Below, piece by piece: positions 12,501 to 22,116 of a stretch of DNA of 64,000 bases. This stretch comes from Serripes groenlandicus (taxonomy: Eukaryota > Mollusca > Bivalvia > Cardiida > Cardiidae): positions 543,768 to 607,767 of the forward strand of contig JASEVX010000117.1 in assembly GCA_031761405.1 (NCBI GenBank), read 5' to 3'. Within the stretch, counting starts at the first letter, position 1; the number at the start of each line of letters is the position of its first letter. A model generated the notes under the pieces. The model was not told the origin of the DNA, made no database searches, and saw only the letters and a list, made by a program, of their open reading frames with translations. Made by a program: the position numbers and the translations under genes.

Positions 12501-15500
12501 TCATCACAAAAACATGTACTGTTTATCATACAGTGAGCTGCAACAGGCTCCGGAAGACTAGAACACAGTATGAGACCCTCACATGCTTTAACAGCAACTC
12601 GGCTATCCTGAAACAGGTAAATACAGGGTGCATTCATAGCCTGGAATTCGTCCCACAAGTTAAAATATTATTACAATATCAGCATTCAATTAATTCAATC
12701 TCTGTATCTATATAAACTCAAGAGCATTATCAAGACATGCTGCTTCCAGATTATAATCAAGATTTTCCATAAATTTGGCCTCGTGAACTAGTCTTCGACC
12801 TGATATGACCCATATTCCAACTTGGCCTAGATACTTGAAGACAAACTTTCTGAGTGTTAAGAAGATTTTAATTCAATTTGGACTAGAGACCTATTTTTTG
12901 ACCTCACATGTCCCAGTTTCGAACCTGGCTAAGATTTAATGGAGATGTTTGTTCTGATAACATTTTATGAGGATTGGATGAAAAAGGTTGCATGTAGAGT
13001 ATTCACAAGGCAATTGTTGACGACAGAAAATGGACAAAACGTTATCACAATAGCTGACCGTGAGCACTCAAATTAATTGTCTCATTGAGATGATACATGT
13101 ACTTTTGAATTGCTTTAACATCCAGTTTGAGTGAATGGTATAGAGTTTATTTACCTTTGATACTGGAATTTTACCTAGAGCGAGATTTACACTTGTTTAA
13201 TAAATAAGTCGAGGGTGTCATGCAAAACTGTTGTAACTACATCTTGTAACAATATGTAGTAACAACAGTTCTGCATGAAGCCATCAAAGTGCTTCTGTAC
13301 AGGTTGATTATAAGAAGGTAATATCAAGAGGGAGGAGAAATCTCATATTAAATGTTTAATGATATGTTGTATAGTGGTCTATCCCATAGATAGACAATAT
13401 GTAGTTATGTTTTTGTATAGGGGGGTACCTCCTTGCTATAGAGTTAGCTTTAATAGCGACGTAGTAGAGTGTTCCCCTACGGGCCAAAAGGTCCCAAGTT
13501 CGAGCCCTGTTTGGGTCTGGCTCTTTCAGCTGGGTTACAGATATATTAATCATATATGTTAACATATACGACCCATGTATCTGACATCATTTAATAGCAT
13601 GCAAGTGACTGATTATACATCCATGGGAATTAGTTTTCACTAGGAAATAATGTTGTTTCTCCTCCGGGATATTTCTTTAAATCTTTGCAGATATTGTGGG
13701 GAAAACATAAGTTTACTGTTTCCAAAATCCAGGCATTTGTTCACCCTTTTCTACTTACCTCACTGTGTGATAGATTGAGCAGGGTGGTGACTAGATGAAA
13801 CTCTTGGTTGAGCTTATTTTCTGAGACAGGTTCATCTCGTATAGGTACACTGGTACTCAAACTCACAGATTGACTAGGTTTGGGCATCTGTAATGGATCG
13901 GAAATATCAGTAAACTCTCTCCCTCACAAACAACAAATCGGCAAAAGAAGATCATAGACCATTTTAGCAAAGATCTCTACAAATAAAAGCATAATCATGG
14001 AATCAAACGCATTTTGATGCTACAGCTAGGTCAAACAAATACATGCAACTCCATTTAAAACAGAAATTTTATTCTGGGTAATATCTACACCCATGGAACA
14101 AATAAATGCAACTATTAGGTTAGATTATCAGGGATTCAAGTAATATATTTTAATTTATAGATATTTTCCAAAGTTTAGCAAAAGATGTTGTGTTCAAAGT
14201 TGTCTGCTGCAAGTTTCTTGTGGGTGAGAAAATTGAATCTTAAAAGTAAATGTATTTTAACAGGTAAGAGTTTACATCACGTTATTGTCTTTTCTCATCC
14301 ACTATTATTTCTATAAATCTTAACAGTAGATGCATTAATAAGAGCTGTCCATAGGACAGCGTGCCTAATTTATTCACCACTTATTAGTTTATTTGCTCAT
14401 CAATGTTTACATAACAAAGAAAGCAGGGTTCACGCTGGGCTTCGCAAACGGCGCATGAAATAAGAAAGTGGTGCCAGAAAATAAGATTCGGCGAAAATGG
14501 CTGGCGCCAACCTATTTTACCTATTTTACATCAACTTTCGATCGAAACGAGTCGGCCATTGATGAAAGATGGTTTCCCACTATCACAGGTGTGATGGTTA
14601 GGAAAGATTTTTAAAATTTCAATGCAATCAGTACATCATTTAGTTACTGCGATATGGTCTCTTATTTAGTTAGACACAAACCTTTAACCATAATTTCAAA
14701 GTAAAAAAAGGGCATTTTATGAAAGGTAGTGTTATTTACATAGGTGTGATGGATGGAAAGTCTTGAAGAAAGTTTCAATACAATACATCGAGTAGTATCT
14801 GAGCTATGGTGTAAAATACTTACTGGCATGCAAAACTTTAACAAAGGTGTGATACAGACACCAGAGTGAGTACCATAGCTCTCATAGTCTCAAAAAGGAG
14901 CTAAAATGTAATATTGCAGGTTATAATCAAGACCATAATATTGTCATTTGTAATAAATTACCTCAAGGAAGAAGTTCACAAGATATGGATCTGCTTTAAT
15001 TTTGGCACAAACAGTACATAAAAACTGGATTTCTTCAATTTCTGTTGGAGCTGCCTTCACTTCTCCACAGGTTTTCACCATTCTCTGTAGGTAAAAAGGT
15101 TAGATTAATTCATCTTTTGTATGACGGTTTAACACTGGTTTATCTGCAGGCTCATTTTGATGCAATTGCAGCAGATGACTTTTGAAAACACAAAATGAGA
15201 AATTTCTCCATTTGCCACAATATTTCCAACTCCATTCAATAATTGCACTTGCATTATAAAGATGTTGTAGTATTTTGTCAAGCCATCTGCTGTATAACTC
15301 CTGGATTGACAGCCGGCGTCGCTACCGACTGAGCTACCGGTGCTCGGCGTGTCTGCATGTAGGAAAGGCTTAAAACTGATCCGAACTAAAAAATAGTTGG
15401 AAACATTATTAAAGAAAAACACTAAATACTCTTACAATTACTTCAAAAAATGTAACCCTTTCCCTTTATTTAGACACAACACACTTCTGAAAATACATGT

Positions 15501-18500
15501 ATTGTGAAAAAATCTGGATACAATAATACTTCATTTATAAACATTTTCAATAACTAGATACTTTCGAAGTTGTCTGCTGCAGATTCGTTGTATTTGGGAA
15601 TGGGTTACAGCTTCCAGTACGGAAGCCAGTGTTTGATACCCAGTAAGGTCATTCCGAAGACTTTACAAATGGCATTCCTACTTATTGCTCAGTGTTATGG
15701 GGATAGCATTACAACTGAATGATCCATGTGTCAGAATAAAGAATCCATTTATTACTTGTAGTAGTGGTAAATTATAAAGGTTTGATTGATTGATTGATTT
15801 GGGTTTTTAACGCCGTTTAAAAAAAAAAAAAATCATATCGAGGCGGCTTGTGCACCTACTCATGTGTTTCCTAGCTTTCTCACACCAGTACTCCACACAA
15901 CATTACTTCCAATCTACTGGCTGCTTTTCCACATAGACTGGAAGCACATTGGTGAAAGACGAATGATGCTTGTCACAGTGACTTTTGTCAAATGTCAGAA
16001 AGAATGTTGGCAGAGCTTGGATTCAGACTCACAACCCCTGTATTGACAGCCCGCGTCGATACCGACTGACCTACGGGGACTCAGCTAAATTATAAAGGAA
16101 TCACAAAGGTATAACTGAAATATAGCTGAAAATGATATAAAACACCAAGGAAACAAACCTGTACGGCCCTATATACATTAACATGTGCAAGGATAGGCTT
16201 CTTCACTCTGGAAAGTAACTTAGTGAAGAAAGACAAAACCATCTGCTTCATACCAGGAGGGTACTGAAAACAACACAAGAATACTTTACATCATGTAGTC
16301 ACTAGCAGCAATGTTCCAGGAAAACAAATCTGAGGGAAATTGCCAGCAGCTTAGATCTAGATCATCTGATCTGTATGCTAATAAGTAAAAGAAGCATTTA
16401 AGAAGCCTCTTCCATGCAGTGTACATTTAGATCAGATAGTATGACACTATGTCACAGTCTTTTAGCAATTATGTTTTAATCCAATAAATTACATGAACTT
16501 CATTTCGTATCAGCTATTTTGAATTATGAAATCATGAATCTTCAAGTTATATTGAATTAATTTTTGGTGTTCATGTGAAAATTTACTTATGTAAATGTAT
16601 GTTTGTAAATGATGAGATACATGTTTTGTTTAAGTCAAAAAAGATATCTATCAATCTATCATATTCATCTCTCAGTATTTTGTATCTCAAAACAAGTAAA
16701 CTCAGTAGAACCAAATTGTCATTTGTAATATTATGTAACTTTTCCTTGATGCATACTACTTTAAAGTTTTGATGTATCTGCAATAGAAGACTTTTAAATA
16801 CATTTTTGGAAATGGAATAATTGCTCAAGATTAACAATTTCTCCATTTCCCATATTTTCTATTTTTATTTAAATGTTATAGACATTTTTTCCTACAATGA
16901 TTTCAACGCAGACAATTAGTAAAAAATATCCTGTCAAGTAAACAATTTTCACTTTCCAACATACATCTAATTTGCATGAGACAACTTTTAAACAAAATTA
17001 TGGAAAAATGACAATAATTGAATGACCTTGAAAAAAATGTGTGAAATTGTTCATTATGAGCAATTTAACCTTTTGCCACATTGTTTTAAAAAGACGTCTG
17101 CTGCACATGACTCAAAATGCGTCTACGTGTGAAAAAGGTTTATACCAACTATAAAAAGAACATACATCAGTTCTACCCAATGAGTACAATGTTTCTAGAA
17201 GTTTATGCTGTAGTAAATACTCCAGACAAGGGCCATACATTCCCCCTTCCACTTCCAGGTCCTCTTGCTGTAGTATGACCAACATCTGTTCTAAATGGGC
17301 AGGTATTGACGTCTGCTCTACTGGAACCTTTTCACCTAAAAGATAATCATATGTTCCTGCTATTCTTTAACATTTACTCACTTTTAGAAGATACCTGACA
17401 CCTCTGCAGCAGATGAATTTGAAAACATTGTTGCAAAATTAGAAATTTCTTGTAATGTTTTGAACAATTTCTTCATTTACCACAATGTTTTAAACACATT
17501 TTTAAATGATAATACTCTCGTGTATAGATCTTTTTTTACATTTGGCCTTAAAATAATTTCACAGTCGTCTGCTGCAGATGTGTTGTAAAGACTTTTAAAG
17601 ATTTTATAAATCCTTTTTTCAAAATGAAAAACAATATTGAAGACATCTAGACAAAAGAAATAACAAGAGGGCCCGGATGGCCCTAAATCAATCAGCTGTG
17701 TGATGTTATAGTAGGCAAATGTGCCTAACTTCTAATGTCAGTGAACATTTTATAAGAGTTCAAGTAGACACTGTTGACAAAACAGAATATCAGAAAAGGA
17801 TTTTTGTTATAAGGCATTCTAAATGAGCTGCAGAAAGCTGAAAACAACAAGTTATGCAACAAAAATGATATGGATAGCTAGCCCAAGCCCATGTTACTTG
17901 ATGTAAGCCATGATTTTCAACCTATCAATTTTTGTAAAATGATATTTTCTCCAGTCCTTACCCCAAGTTTTCAAATCTGAACCAAAACTACACTTCTTAA
18001 AATGATCAAGCAGATGGTAGATCAGAACAAAACTTTACTAACCTTTATTATCAATAAAAAATCCAGTAACAGCTTTCCAATGACACACAAACTCTTCTTG
18101 TAAGGACAATTGCGGGGCCAGCTGAATTGTAAAAACAAAATTATCATCATTAACACTCTCTCACATACAGAATATCTAAAGCAGGTGATTTTTAAAGCAT
18201 TGTGACAAAAAGTGTCAAAAATCTCTGTAAATGAAAGTATTACCAAAATTTGAATTTAGTTGTATAGACAACATTGTGGTAAAGGTTAGGTTACTGATTA
18301 TTTTGAGCTTCAAACCCTATGTCCAAGTGCCAAGGAACAATCTCAGTGGGTATCCATAACTGTGACAACATAGGGTCTTATTTACTATTTTCATCAGATG
18401 ACAAATCTGCAGCAGATGGCTTTAATAGCATCTAAACACAACTACGGAAAATATCTATAAATGAAAGTTAAACTTTAGAATATAGTTGAAAGGGTTAATG

Positions 18501-20377
18501 GGGTGTCGTAAGGAGATATTGCAGCACCAACATGTGTGTTATCATCATGATCTCCATATAGACAGCTGTAGTACTGTGTGACATTGTTACAATGGATTAG
18601 TAAGTCTTGGTGAAATTAAATTAAATGTATAAAACCTTTACCCACATACATTGAATCTGCAGCAGACAACTTAAATTTGGAAACATATGGGCAGAAATAT
18701 CATTAATATGGAATCTTTAAATATAATGTGAACATTTTCTTATTTTGCCTCAAATATGTCAAAAGTCTTCTGCTTCAGATGTGCTGTCTATATACCTCAT
18801 CAAACAGTCTGTGTTTTTGTCAATGCTCCAAATAGTGATCTCACTAATATAAATATTTCAAAAAAGCTCCAAGTAGTCCTGTCAATAATCTCAATATTTT
18901 GACATATTGCAACTTGTGGATGCTAAGACCAAGAGTCAAATATGAAATTACATTTTAGAATAGAAACCTGTACTCTGCTTCTTTCAACACTTCCTTGTAA
19001 AAAATTTGAAGGGATATTAACCCTTTCAAACGTGCAGACGCTTTCTTTTTTTGAAACAGTCCTGCAGTAGACAACTTGAAAAGCAGTAGACAAATTGAAA
19101 ACTTATTTACTTAAATGTGGCTAAAGGAGAAATTGCCCATATTGAGCAACCAACTTCTCAGGTTTTGCCACAATGTTTTAATATTCATTCAATTATCATA
19201 TTTCCTTTTTTCGAAATTATCAAAATGTTTTCAAAGACCAAATCTGAAGATTTCTTGTATGCGTTAATTGGCGAAATGAAGGGAGTCAGTAACACCGTAC
19301 AGTCAAGTAACCCTTAGCGGATCACTTTAATGTTCAAGACACGCTAACTAATTTATTAAGACAAAATTGTTGTGTATAAATTGGCAGGTAAGTACTTTAT
19401 GGTATTATTTAGATACACAATAAAAAATGTTGCTTGTCAGACTTCAAATTCATCCGTATCATCTAAATGCCTGATGCAAGGGTTTACGTGACCCAGTTAT
19501 TTCTACCTTGTTTTGAAGAGAACATATGTTTTTCACGGCAACAGCTATCGATCTTAATTATGTAAGTTATTTATTTTGACATTTTATGAAAGACAAATAC
19601 ATACACCTATTAAAATGTAACCAATCATTCTCATTTGTCTTTGCATGTTTACACTTAAGCGATTAAAGAATAGTTAGGTAAGTTACCATTAGCGGATCGC
19701 CATTTTGTTTCCATGACTGAGTCTGAGGGGTTTTCTCAAAATGTTATTTTCGACAATTTAGCCATTCCAAAAGATGCTAGTGATTAAATCGGAAATCTAT
19801 CAATACAAATCTGCAGTTAGATAAAATATAACTTGTACAATAACAGCAGAAGTTTTGACAGCTAAAATGTTGCTTGAGATGATCCCCATGATTTTACTTG
19901 TGGACTGTAAACAAAACAGTTTCGAAACATTGACCGTTTCTTTTACGCACTACGTTGTTTTGTTACTGATCCGTTAAGGGCAACTTGACTGTACCCTCTA
20001 TATTTCGGTAATTTCTTACACTAGTTATTTAACTTAAATACTTAGAAATCAAGTACTTAAGTCATTCCGATAAAAAATAAGGGTTTAACTTTAATTGTTT
20101 ACGTGGAGCATGCATTCTTAATTATCATTGATTATCACACTTCAAACATCAAATGCAATAATATTAATTGCCAAACTCATGTAGTTAATATTCTATCATA
20201 TAACCTTTTATAACGTGAAATAAATACGCAAAGTGAAGATATAATATTGAGACTATGTCTTATCGGTTATTGCCGTATCAAGTGTTTTTGTATCACGAAC
20301 TATCAATATAATATACTTACTGCATCGACTGCATGTTGCAGGATGCTTGTGAATCTCGAAAACATCGCCTTTTTCAT
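478..20377 (-). CDS. FHIP2A: FHIP2-like (FAM160B family) host gene, 13 exons, 3' end off the window
   Basis: Exons (plus coordinates, transcript order): 20321-20377, 18043-18121, 17166-17335, 16159-16263, 14962-15084, 13759-13887, 12414-12607, 11278-11469, 7406-7485, 6092-6201, 4619-5285, 3123-3201, 478-568. Every intron is GT..AG and all phases agree, giving 2076 bp (692 codons) with no stop. The translation has family landmarks: [14 protein letters not shown] at the N-terminus, [48 protein letters not shown] and [16 protein letters not shown]2 proteins belong to the FTS-Hook-FHIP complex that links cargo to dynein; that function is known for the family and is not shown here. The start is the Met at 20377, or the in-frame Met at 20365, which fits the family start better. 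The C-terminal part lies left of position 1. FHIP2A and FHIP2B are vertebrate paralogues, so the symbol marks the group only. Confidence 0.9.
541..1879 (-). repeat. 64-bp tandem array carrying copies of the exon 13 splice acceptor
   Basis: Twenty-one tandem copies counting the exon-overlapping one, period 64 bp, a few copies shorter by a 2-base deletion in GTATAGACAG. Read on the minus strand, each unit has GTTTTGATTCAG followed by TTTCCTGTCTATACTACC, which is the end of intron 12 joined to the start of exon 13. Four copies (around 830, 1147, 1271 and 1526) have CTG in place of the acceptor CAG; the other sixteen extra copies keep it. The unit is 64 bp, not a multiple of three, and has no coding potential of its own. 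Confidence 0.93.
1880..2025. repeat. Tail-like segment with CAGA microsatellite
   Basis: Adjacent to the 64-bp array is a GACAGACAGACAGACG microsatellite followed by a C-rich/G-rich end (GCTACGCAGGGGGACAC) and an A run. This resembles the 3' tail of the pearl-like elements elsewhere in the window. It may mean the array sits in, or was made by, such an element. Confidence 0.5.
2211..2442. mobile_element. Palindromic TTAA MITE copy
   Basis: A 232-bp element with inverted ends TTAACCCTTTCCCTCATA and TATGAGGGAAAGGGATAA, subterminal CTGCAGCAGACGACTTTGAA, and a central hairpin GATATTGCTC / GAGCAATTTC. The TTAA ends with a CCC start suggest a piggyBac-type non-autonomous element. It lies in FHIP2 intron 12. 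Confidence 0.8.
3123..3201 (-). CDS. FHIP2A: FHIP2 exon 12
   Basis: A 79-bp exon ending in [10 protein letters not shown], the conserved stretch that precedes the FLSILP segment of the next exon. The acceptor is CTTCAG and the donor GTATTA. It enters in phase 1 (completing a Glu codon) and leaves in phase 2 (a Ser codon split with exon 13). Confidence 0.87.
3300..3690 (+). repeat. Tandem repeat of about 155 bp with TGACCTAG motifs
   Basis: About two and a half diverged copies. Each contains CATGACCCATATTCGAA, GTTTCAACATGCTCAAGCCA and GTGACCTAGTTTTTGACC. A related single unit is at about 12745-12960. No coding potential seen. Confidence 0.7.
3688..3826. mobile_element. Half copy of the TTAA MITE
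   Basis: The right half only: from GTGCAATTTCTCCTTTTGCC to TGTATGAGGGAAAGGGTTAA. The left arm is missing. Confidence 0.75.
4078..4280. mobile_element. Palindromic TTAA MITE copy
   Basis: Starts TTAACTGTTTCCCACATGC, has the central hairpin AGAAATTGCTTGTTTTGAGC, and ends TATATGAGGGAAAGGG. It lies about 340 bp from the FHIP2 exon 11 donor. Confidence 0.75.
4619..5285 (-). CDS. FHIP2A: FHIP2 exon 11 with 12-residue acidic repeat
   Basis: This exon of 667 bp starts with the conserved [13 protein letters not shown] and [11 protein letters not shown] segments. It then runs into a long Glu/Gln/Lys-rich linker of 12-residue repeats (about 4800-5075; around residues 485-575) of the form [12 protein letters not shown]. 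The tail is Asn/Ser-rich. The acceptor is TTTCAG and the donor GTAATA, used in phase 1. Without the donor the frame would read on to a stop at 4569. Family proteins have a variable acidic linker at this place, but this long repeat is unusual. Confidence 0.85.
6092..6201 (-). CDS. FHIP2A: FHIP2 exon 10
   Basis: It encodes [14 protein letters not shown], then [15 protein letters not shown], matching the family segment with the GE-x-R-x-PE motif and the RLIE-CN-VSEE helix. The acceptor is TTCCAG and the donor GTGAGA; phase 1 in, phase 0 out. Confidence 0.88.
6290..6335. repeat. GTA trinucleotide microsatellite
   Basis: AGTGGTAGTAGTAGTAGTAA with imperfect continuation, directly before a MITE copy. 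Confidence 0.7.
6347..6575. mobile_element. Intact palindromic TTAA MITE copy
   Basis: One of the best copies: 229 bp with TTAA at both ends, TIR CCCTTTCCCTCATA / TATGAGGGAAAGGG, and the central palindrome GAAATTGCTC..GAGCAATTTC. It has no ORF of its own and is useful as a family reference. Confidence 0.88.
6990..7209. mobile_element. Intact palindromic TTAA MITE copy
   Basis: A 220-bp copy, TTAA to TTAA, with the same TIRs and core hairpin as the copy at 6347. A short repeated right end (7210-7250) follows, then a SINE. Confidence 0.85.
7247..7400 (-). mobile_element. tRNA-derived SINE, minus orientation
   Basis: A (GATT)n run at the left is the reverse of an (AATC)n tail. On the minus strand 7376-7318 reads as a tRNA-like head: box A-like TGGTGAAGTGGTTAGAGTG and box B-like AGGGTTCGATGC. 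It ends close to FHIP2 exon 9. No acceptor-stem-closed functional tRNA was seen. Confidence 0.65.
7406..7485 (-). CDS. FHIP2A: FHIP2 exon 9
   Basis: An 80-bp exon encoding [20 protein letters not shown] and a short tail. Its first base completes a Met codon split with exon 8 (phase 2), and it leaves in phase 1. The acceptor is CAACAG and the donor GTTGGT. A tRNA-derived SINE lies only about 30 bp downstream, in the next intron. Confidence 0.85.
9019..10843 (+). mobile_element. Pearl-like (Helitron-derived) element with about 190-bp minisatellite core
   Basis: The head is AACAAGAGCTGTCGGAGGAC. The core holds five or six units of about 190 bp containing CAACTTGCCCTAAAACTTTA and AAGAAGGTCACACTCAGCAT. 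The tail is (GACGCC)-type sequence, then AGCTCTCATATTCTTCG and GTCGAGCTAAAAA, which forms a hairpin before an A run. A MITE half (9109-9231) and a piece of another pearl-like family (about 10224-10420) are nested inside. No ORF of note. Confidence 0.7.
9109..9231. mobile_element. Half copy of the TTAA MITE nested in a pearl-like element
   Basis: Left half only, TTAACCCTTTCCCTCATACG through AACATTGTGGCAA. Confidence 0.75.
11278..11469 (-). CDS. FHIP2A: FHIP2 exon 8
   Basis: It encodes [20 protein letters not shown], then [12 protein letters not shown] and an [20 protein letters not shown] segment. The acceptor is AATACAG and the donor GTAAGA; entry and exit are both phase 2. The [11 protein letters not shown] block is a strong family signature. 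Confidence 0.9.
11537..11763. mobile_element. Intact palindromic TTAA MITE copy
   Basis: A 227-bp copy with TTAA at both ends. The central hairpin reads GAAATTGCACAAAACGTGCA, so the loop-proximal stem bases changed in a compensated way (GCTC/GAGC to GCAC/GTGC). Confidence 0.85.
11786..12010 (-). mobile_element. Degenerate SINE-like repeat
   Basis: It shares GTTTTTCAGTTATATCAC with the repeats at 48300-48360 and 53920-54116. It has a tRNA-like end (ATCCGGGATGCCGACTCTCA, CCACTCGGCCATGAGGG) in reverse orientation. Strongly decayed. Confidence 0.45.
12414..12607 (-). CDS. FHIP2A: FHIP2 exon 7
   Basis: It encodes [20 protein letters not shown], a Cys-containing helix and a segment ending EFVQAKWG. 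The acceptor is TTTCAG and the donor GTAATT. It leaves in phase 2, and the next exon's first base completes the glycine codon. Confidence 0.9.
13425..13530 (+). mobile_element. tRNA-derived SINE fragment
   Basis: Box A-like TAGCGACGTAGTAGAGTG and box B-like AAGTTCGAGCCCTG are spaced as in a tRNA, but no full cloverleaf closes. It lies in the intron between FHIP2 exons 6 and 7. Confidence 0.55.
13759..13887 (-). CDS. FHIP2A: FHIP2 exon 6
   Basis: Forty-three codons, both borders in phase 0. A Ser/Pro-rich linker is followed by [16 protein letters not shown], which leads into the [10 protein letters not shown] segment of the next exon. The acceptor is TTACAG and the donor GTAAGT. The linker is shorter than I recall for vertebrate proteins. 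Confidence 0.85.
14338..14906 (+). mobile_element. Short pearl-like element
   Basis: Begins AAGAGCTGTCCATAGGACAG and ends AGCTCTCATAGTCTC..GGAGCTAAAA, the same head and tail type as the element at 9019-10843. The core has only about two loose units around CAGGTGTGATGG. No ORF. Confidence 0.55.
14962..15084 (-). CDS. FHIP2A: FHIP2 exon 5
   Basis: Forty-one codons, both borders in phase 0. It encodes [20 protein letters not shown] and then [16 protein letters not shown]. The acceptor is CTACAG and the donor GTAATT. This is the most diagnostic exon for FHIP2. Confidence 0.9.
15296..15352 (-). mobile_element. tRNA-like SINE head inserted in a MITE copy
   Basis: The reverse strand reads GTAGCTCAGTCGGTAGCGAC, a clear box A. 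The flanking 15129-15374 is a decayed copy of the TTAA MITE. Confidence 0.5.
15452..15607. mobile_element. Decayed TTAA MITE copy
   Basis: From TGTAACCCTTTCCCTTTAT to GGGAATGGGTTA, with GTCGTC/GTTGTCTGCTGCAG subterminal sequence. The central palindrome is deleted. Confidence 0.65.
15781..16083 (-). mobile_element. tRNA-derived SINE with (AATC)n tail
   Basis: (GATT)n at 15782-15800, then GGGTTTTTAACGCCGTTT, a roughly 200-bp body and a reverse tRNA-like head at the right (CCCGCGTCGATACCGACTGA). It is the same family as 44935-45185. Confidence 0.7.
16159..16263 (-). CDS. FHIP2A: FHIP2 exon 4
   Basis: Thirty-five codons, both borders in phase 0, beginning [17 protein letters not shown]. The acceptor is TTTTCAG and the donor GTTTGT. 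The YPPGMKQ motif is one of the best-conserved signatures of the family. Confidence 0.9.
17166..17335 (-). CDS. FHIP2A: FHIP2 exon 3
   Basis: The acceptor is TTTTAG and the donor GTATGT. The exon encodes [20 protein letters not shown] followed by a [20 protein letters not shown] segment, typical of the helical N-terminal FAM160 domain. It enters in phase 1 and leaves in phase 0. Confidence 0.88.
17663..18010 (+). mobile_element. Head of another pearl-like family, truncated
   Basis: AACAAGAGGGCCCGGATGGC is the start of a head common in molluscan repeats. The following 340 bp has no array or clear tail. The end is uncertain. Confidence 0.4.
18043..18121 (-). CDS. FHIP2A: FHIP2 exon 2
   Basis: The acceptor is AATTCAG before 18121 and the donor is GTTAGT. 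It encodes [20 protein letters not shown], a conserved N-terminal stretch of the family with the HWKAVT motif. It enters in phase 0 and leaves in phase 1. A 696-bp TIR element lies in the intron before it. Confidence 0.87.
19298..19993. mobile_element. TA-flanked TIR element (Tc1/mariner-like MITE) in FHIP2 intron 1
   Basis: The ends are TACAGTCAAGTAACCCTTAG and the inverted TAAGGGCAACTTGACTGTA. That gives about 25-bp TIRs beginning CAGT inside a TA duplication, which suggests Tc1/mariner. An internal partial TIR copy occurs near 19685. No transposase ORF, so it is non-autonomous. Confidence 0.65.
20321..20377 (-). CDS. FHIP2A: FHIP2 exon 1 (start codon)
   Basis: Encodes the first 19 codons, or 15 if the second in-frame ATG at 20365 is used. 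The second Met is followed directly by [14 protein letters not shown], the usual start of this family, so it is the likelier initiator. The donor GTAAGT follows position 20321 and the phase is 0. The 5' UTR border and promoter were not identified; no TATA box was seen just upstream. Confidence 0.85.
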
Positions 20378-20399
20378 TGGAAATGATTCTGTTTGAACG

Positions 20400-21205
20400 G
20401 GATAAGAGTTAAGTTAGTTTTGTTGACATCTTTTTCCGTCAGTCGTATTTACACAGGAAGTACTTGTCATAGTGTATGAAGACTGGTTCTCTGATTCTAT
20501 CATCCTTTGAATACAATAGTATCAGAAACAGGATACCGATATAACAGGATACAGGCTAAATTTGAGAAATATTGTTACGGAAATATTTTATCGTCTTCTC
20601 GCTTTTTTTAAATGAGTTTTTAATTGAAAACTAAAAACAGTAGATTTGATTTGAAACAGCGTCAAATTGTTTTCCTTAACATGGTTTACAACTTCCGATT
20701 TAGTCAAATATATTTCTAAGGCTTCAAAAAACCTTAATATTGAAAAAATGCTGACATCTTCCAATAGGCCAACTGGAAAAGAAAAAGAAAAATCAAAAGG
20801 AAAAAAGTATTGGCTGCGCTACAAGAACCCCTTAATATAAGTTCAAGGCTAAACAAAGAACAAAAAGAAATCCTTTTTACAAGGTTCAGTTCCAGTGAGT
20901 GTTCACTCGAGATAACCCCAACCGTATGCCGGACAAAGGTCCAAACCCACATTCATCAATGCCAAACTCCAGGTGTTACTATACTACTATGTTACTTAGA
21001 TCCACACAAAGCCAGAGGCACAGACTCCCTATCGACATAAATTCTGAAGATTGCATCAGATGAATCGCTCAAAAACTCTTTAAAATATTTCAGATCTGTT
21101 TGGATGCGGGCACCATGTATCTTATGACTGGAGAGAAACTCAGATTGTTCCTCTTCGAAGTTTAGGAAAGTCGACAAACAGATTGCCTCTAAATATCGCC
21201 CCAAA
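20400..21205. other. Region upstream of FHIP2, no gene recognised
   Basis: No confident gene. A short plus ORF from 20748 has a Lys-rich start and stops after 31 codons. Another plus frame (20810-21040) is open for 76 codons but looks like noise. The left part should hold the FHIP2 promoter; I saw no clear core element. Confidence 0.4.
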
Positions 21206-21209
21206 CTCC

Positions 21210-21545
21210 CTGACAGCCATCATTTGTAAATTGCTTGAGCATATCGAGGGCTTGGCGTGAAACGGTTGTAACTAAAATGGGTCATTTTTTACCAAGGTTA
21301 ATCACCTCGCCATGAAGTCTTTATAAGCATTAAATAATTTTTCTTGGTAAGCAATGGAAATTTAGGTGCCATTGCTCCTGACAGCCATCATTTGTAAATT
21401 GCTTGAGCATATCGAGGGCTTGGCGTGAAACGGTTGTAACTAAAATGGGTCATTTTTTACCAAGGTTAATCACCTCGCCATGAAGTCTTTATAAGCATTA
21501 AATAATTTTTCTTGGTAAGCAATGGAAATTTAGGTGCCATTGCTC
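21210..21545 (+). repeat. 168-bp tandem duplication
   Basis: Two near-identical 168-bp copies (21210-21377 and 21378-21545) beginning CTGACAGCCATCATTTG. They are internal to the palindromic element described next. Confidence 0.9.
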
Positions 21546-21655
21546 GTTCTGAGCAATGGCACCTTAATTTGCATTGTTTACAAAGGGGTCAAAATTGCCC
21601 CTAAACCAGGGTTTTCAAAATAGGTTTTTAGTTACGCCAAGCCCTCGATATAGTT
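21236..21655. mobile_element. Second palindromic MITE family (GCTTGGCGT ends)
   Basis: The left end CATATCGAGGGCTTGGCGTG mirrors the right end ACGCCAAGCCCTCGATATAG. The centre is the hairpin AGGTGCCATTGCTC..GAGCAATGGCACCT. The left arm was duplicated (168 bp). A short related piece is nested at about 47150-47255. Confidence 0.75.
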
Positions 21656-22116
21656 CAAAGCAAGATCATCGCCAACTTCGTATTGAAAAACATCCTAAGC
21701 AGTGTCCAATCTACAGGAGGGGGATCGTGCTAATTCTCACATTGTTTGGAATATTTCCCCCTAAATTTAAATACTGTACAGACATATTAGGTCAGACAAA
21801 AATGCAGAATTTAGCTCTTCGGGTTGACATCAGCTCGAAGGAGAAATGGAAGGAGCAGTGGTAAATGGGTTTTCATCCCGGCGGAGAAATATCATGGCAT
21901 CCATACCTGCACCTACAGCCGTTTCGGACGTAGACGGAAATATACTTGACATGGTCACACCCTCGCGGCAGTAGATAGTATATATAGTATATTGGCGTAC
22001 ACAATAGCCAAGAATTGTCATGGAAGACCCACGCAAGCATGTGAAACCCCTTGGTTTCTTCGTAGAAATCTCTAAAACTACACAAGAACCAAAAACGCAC
22101 GAAAATACAATGCACT

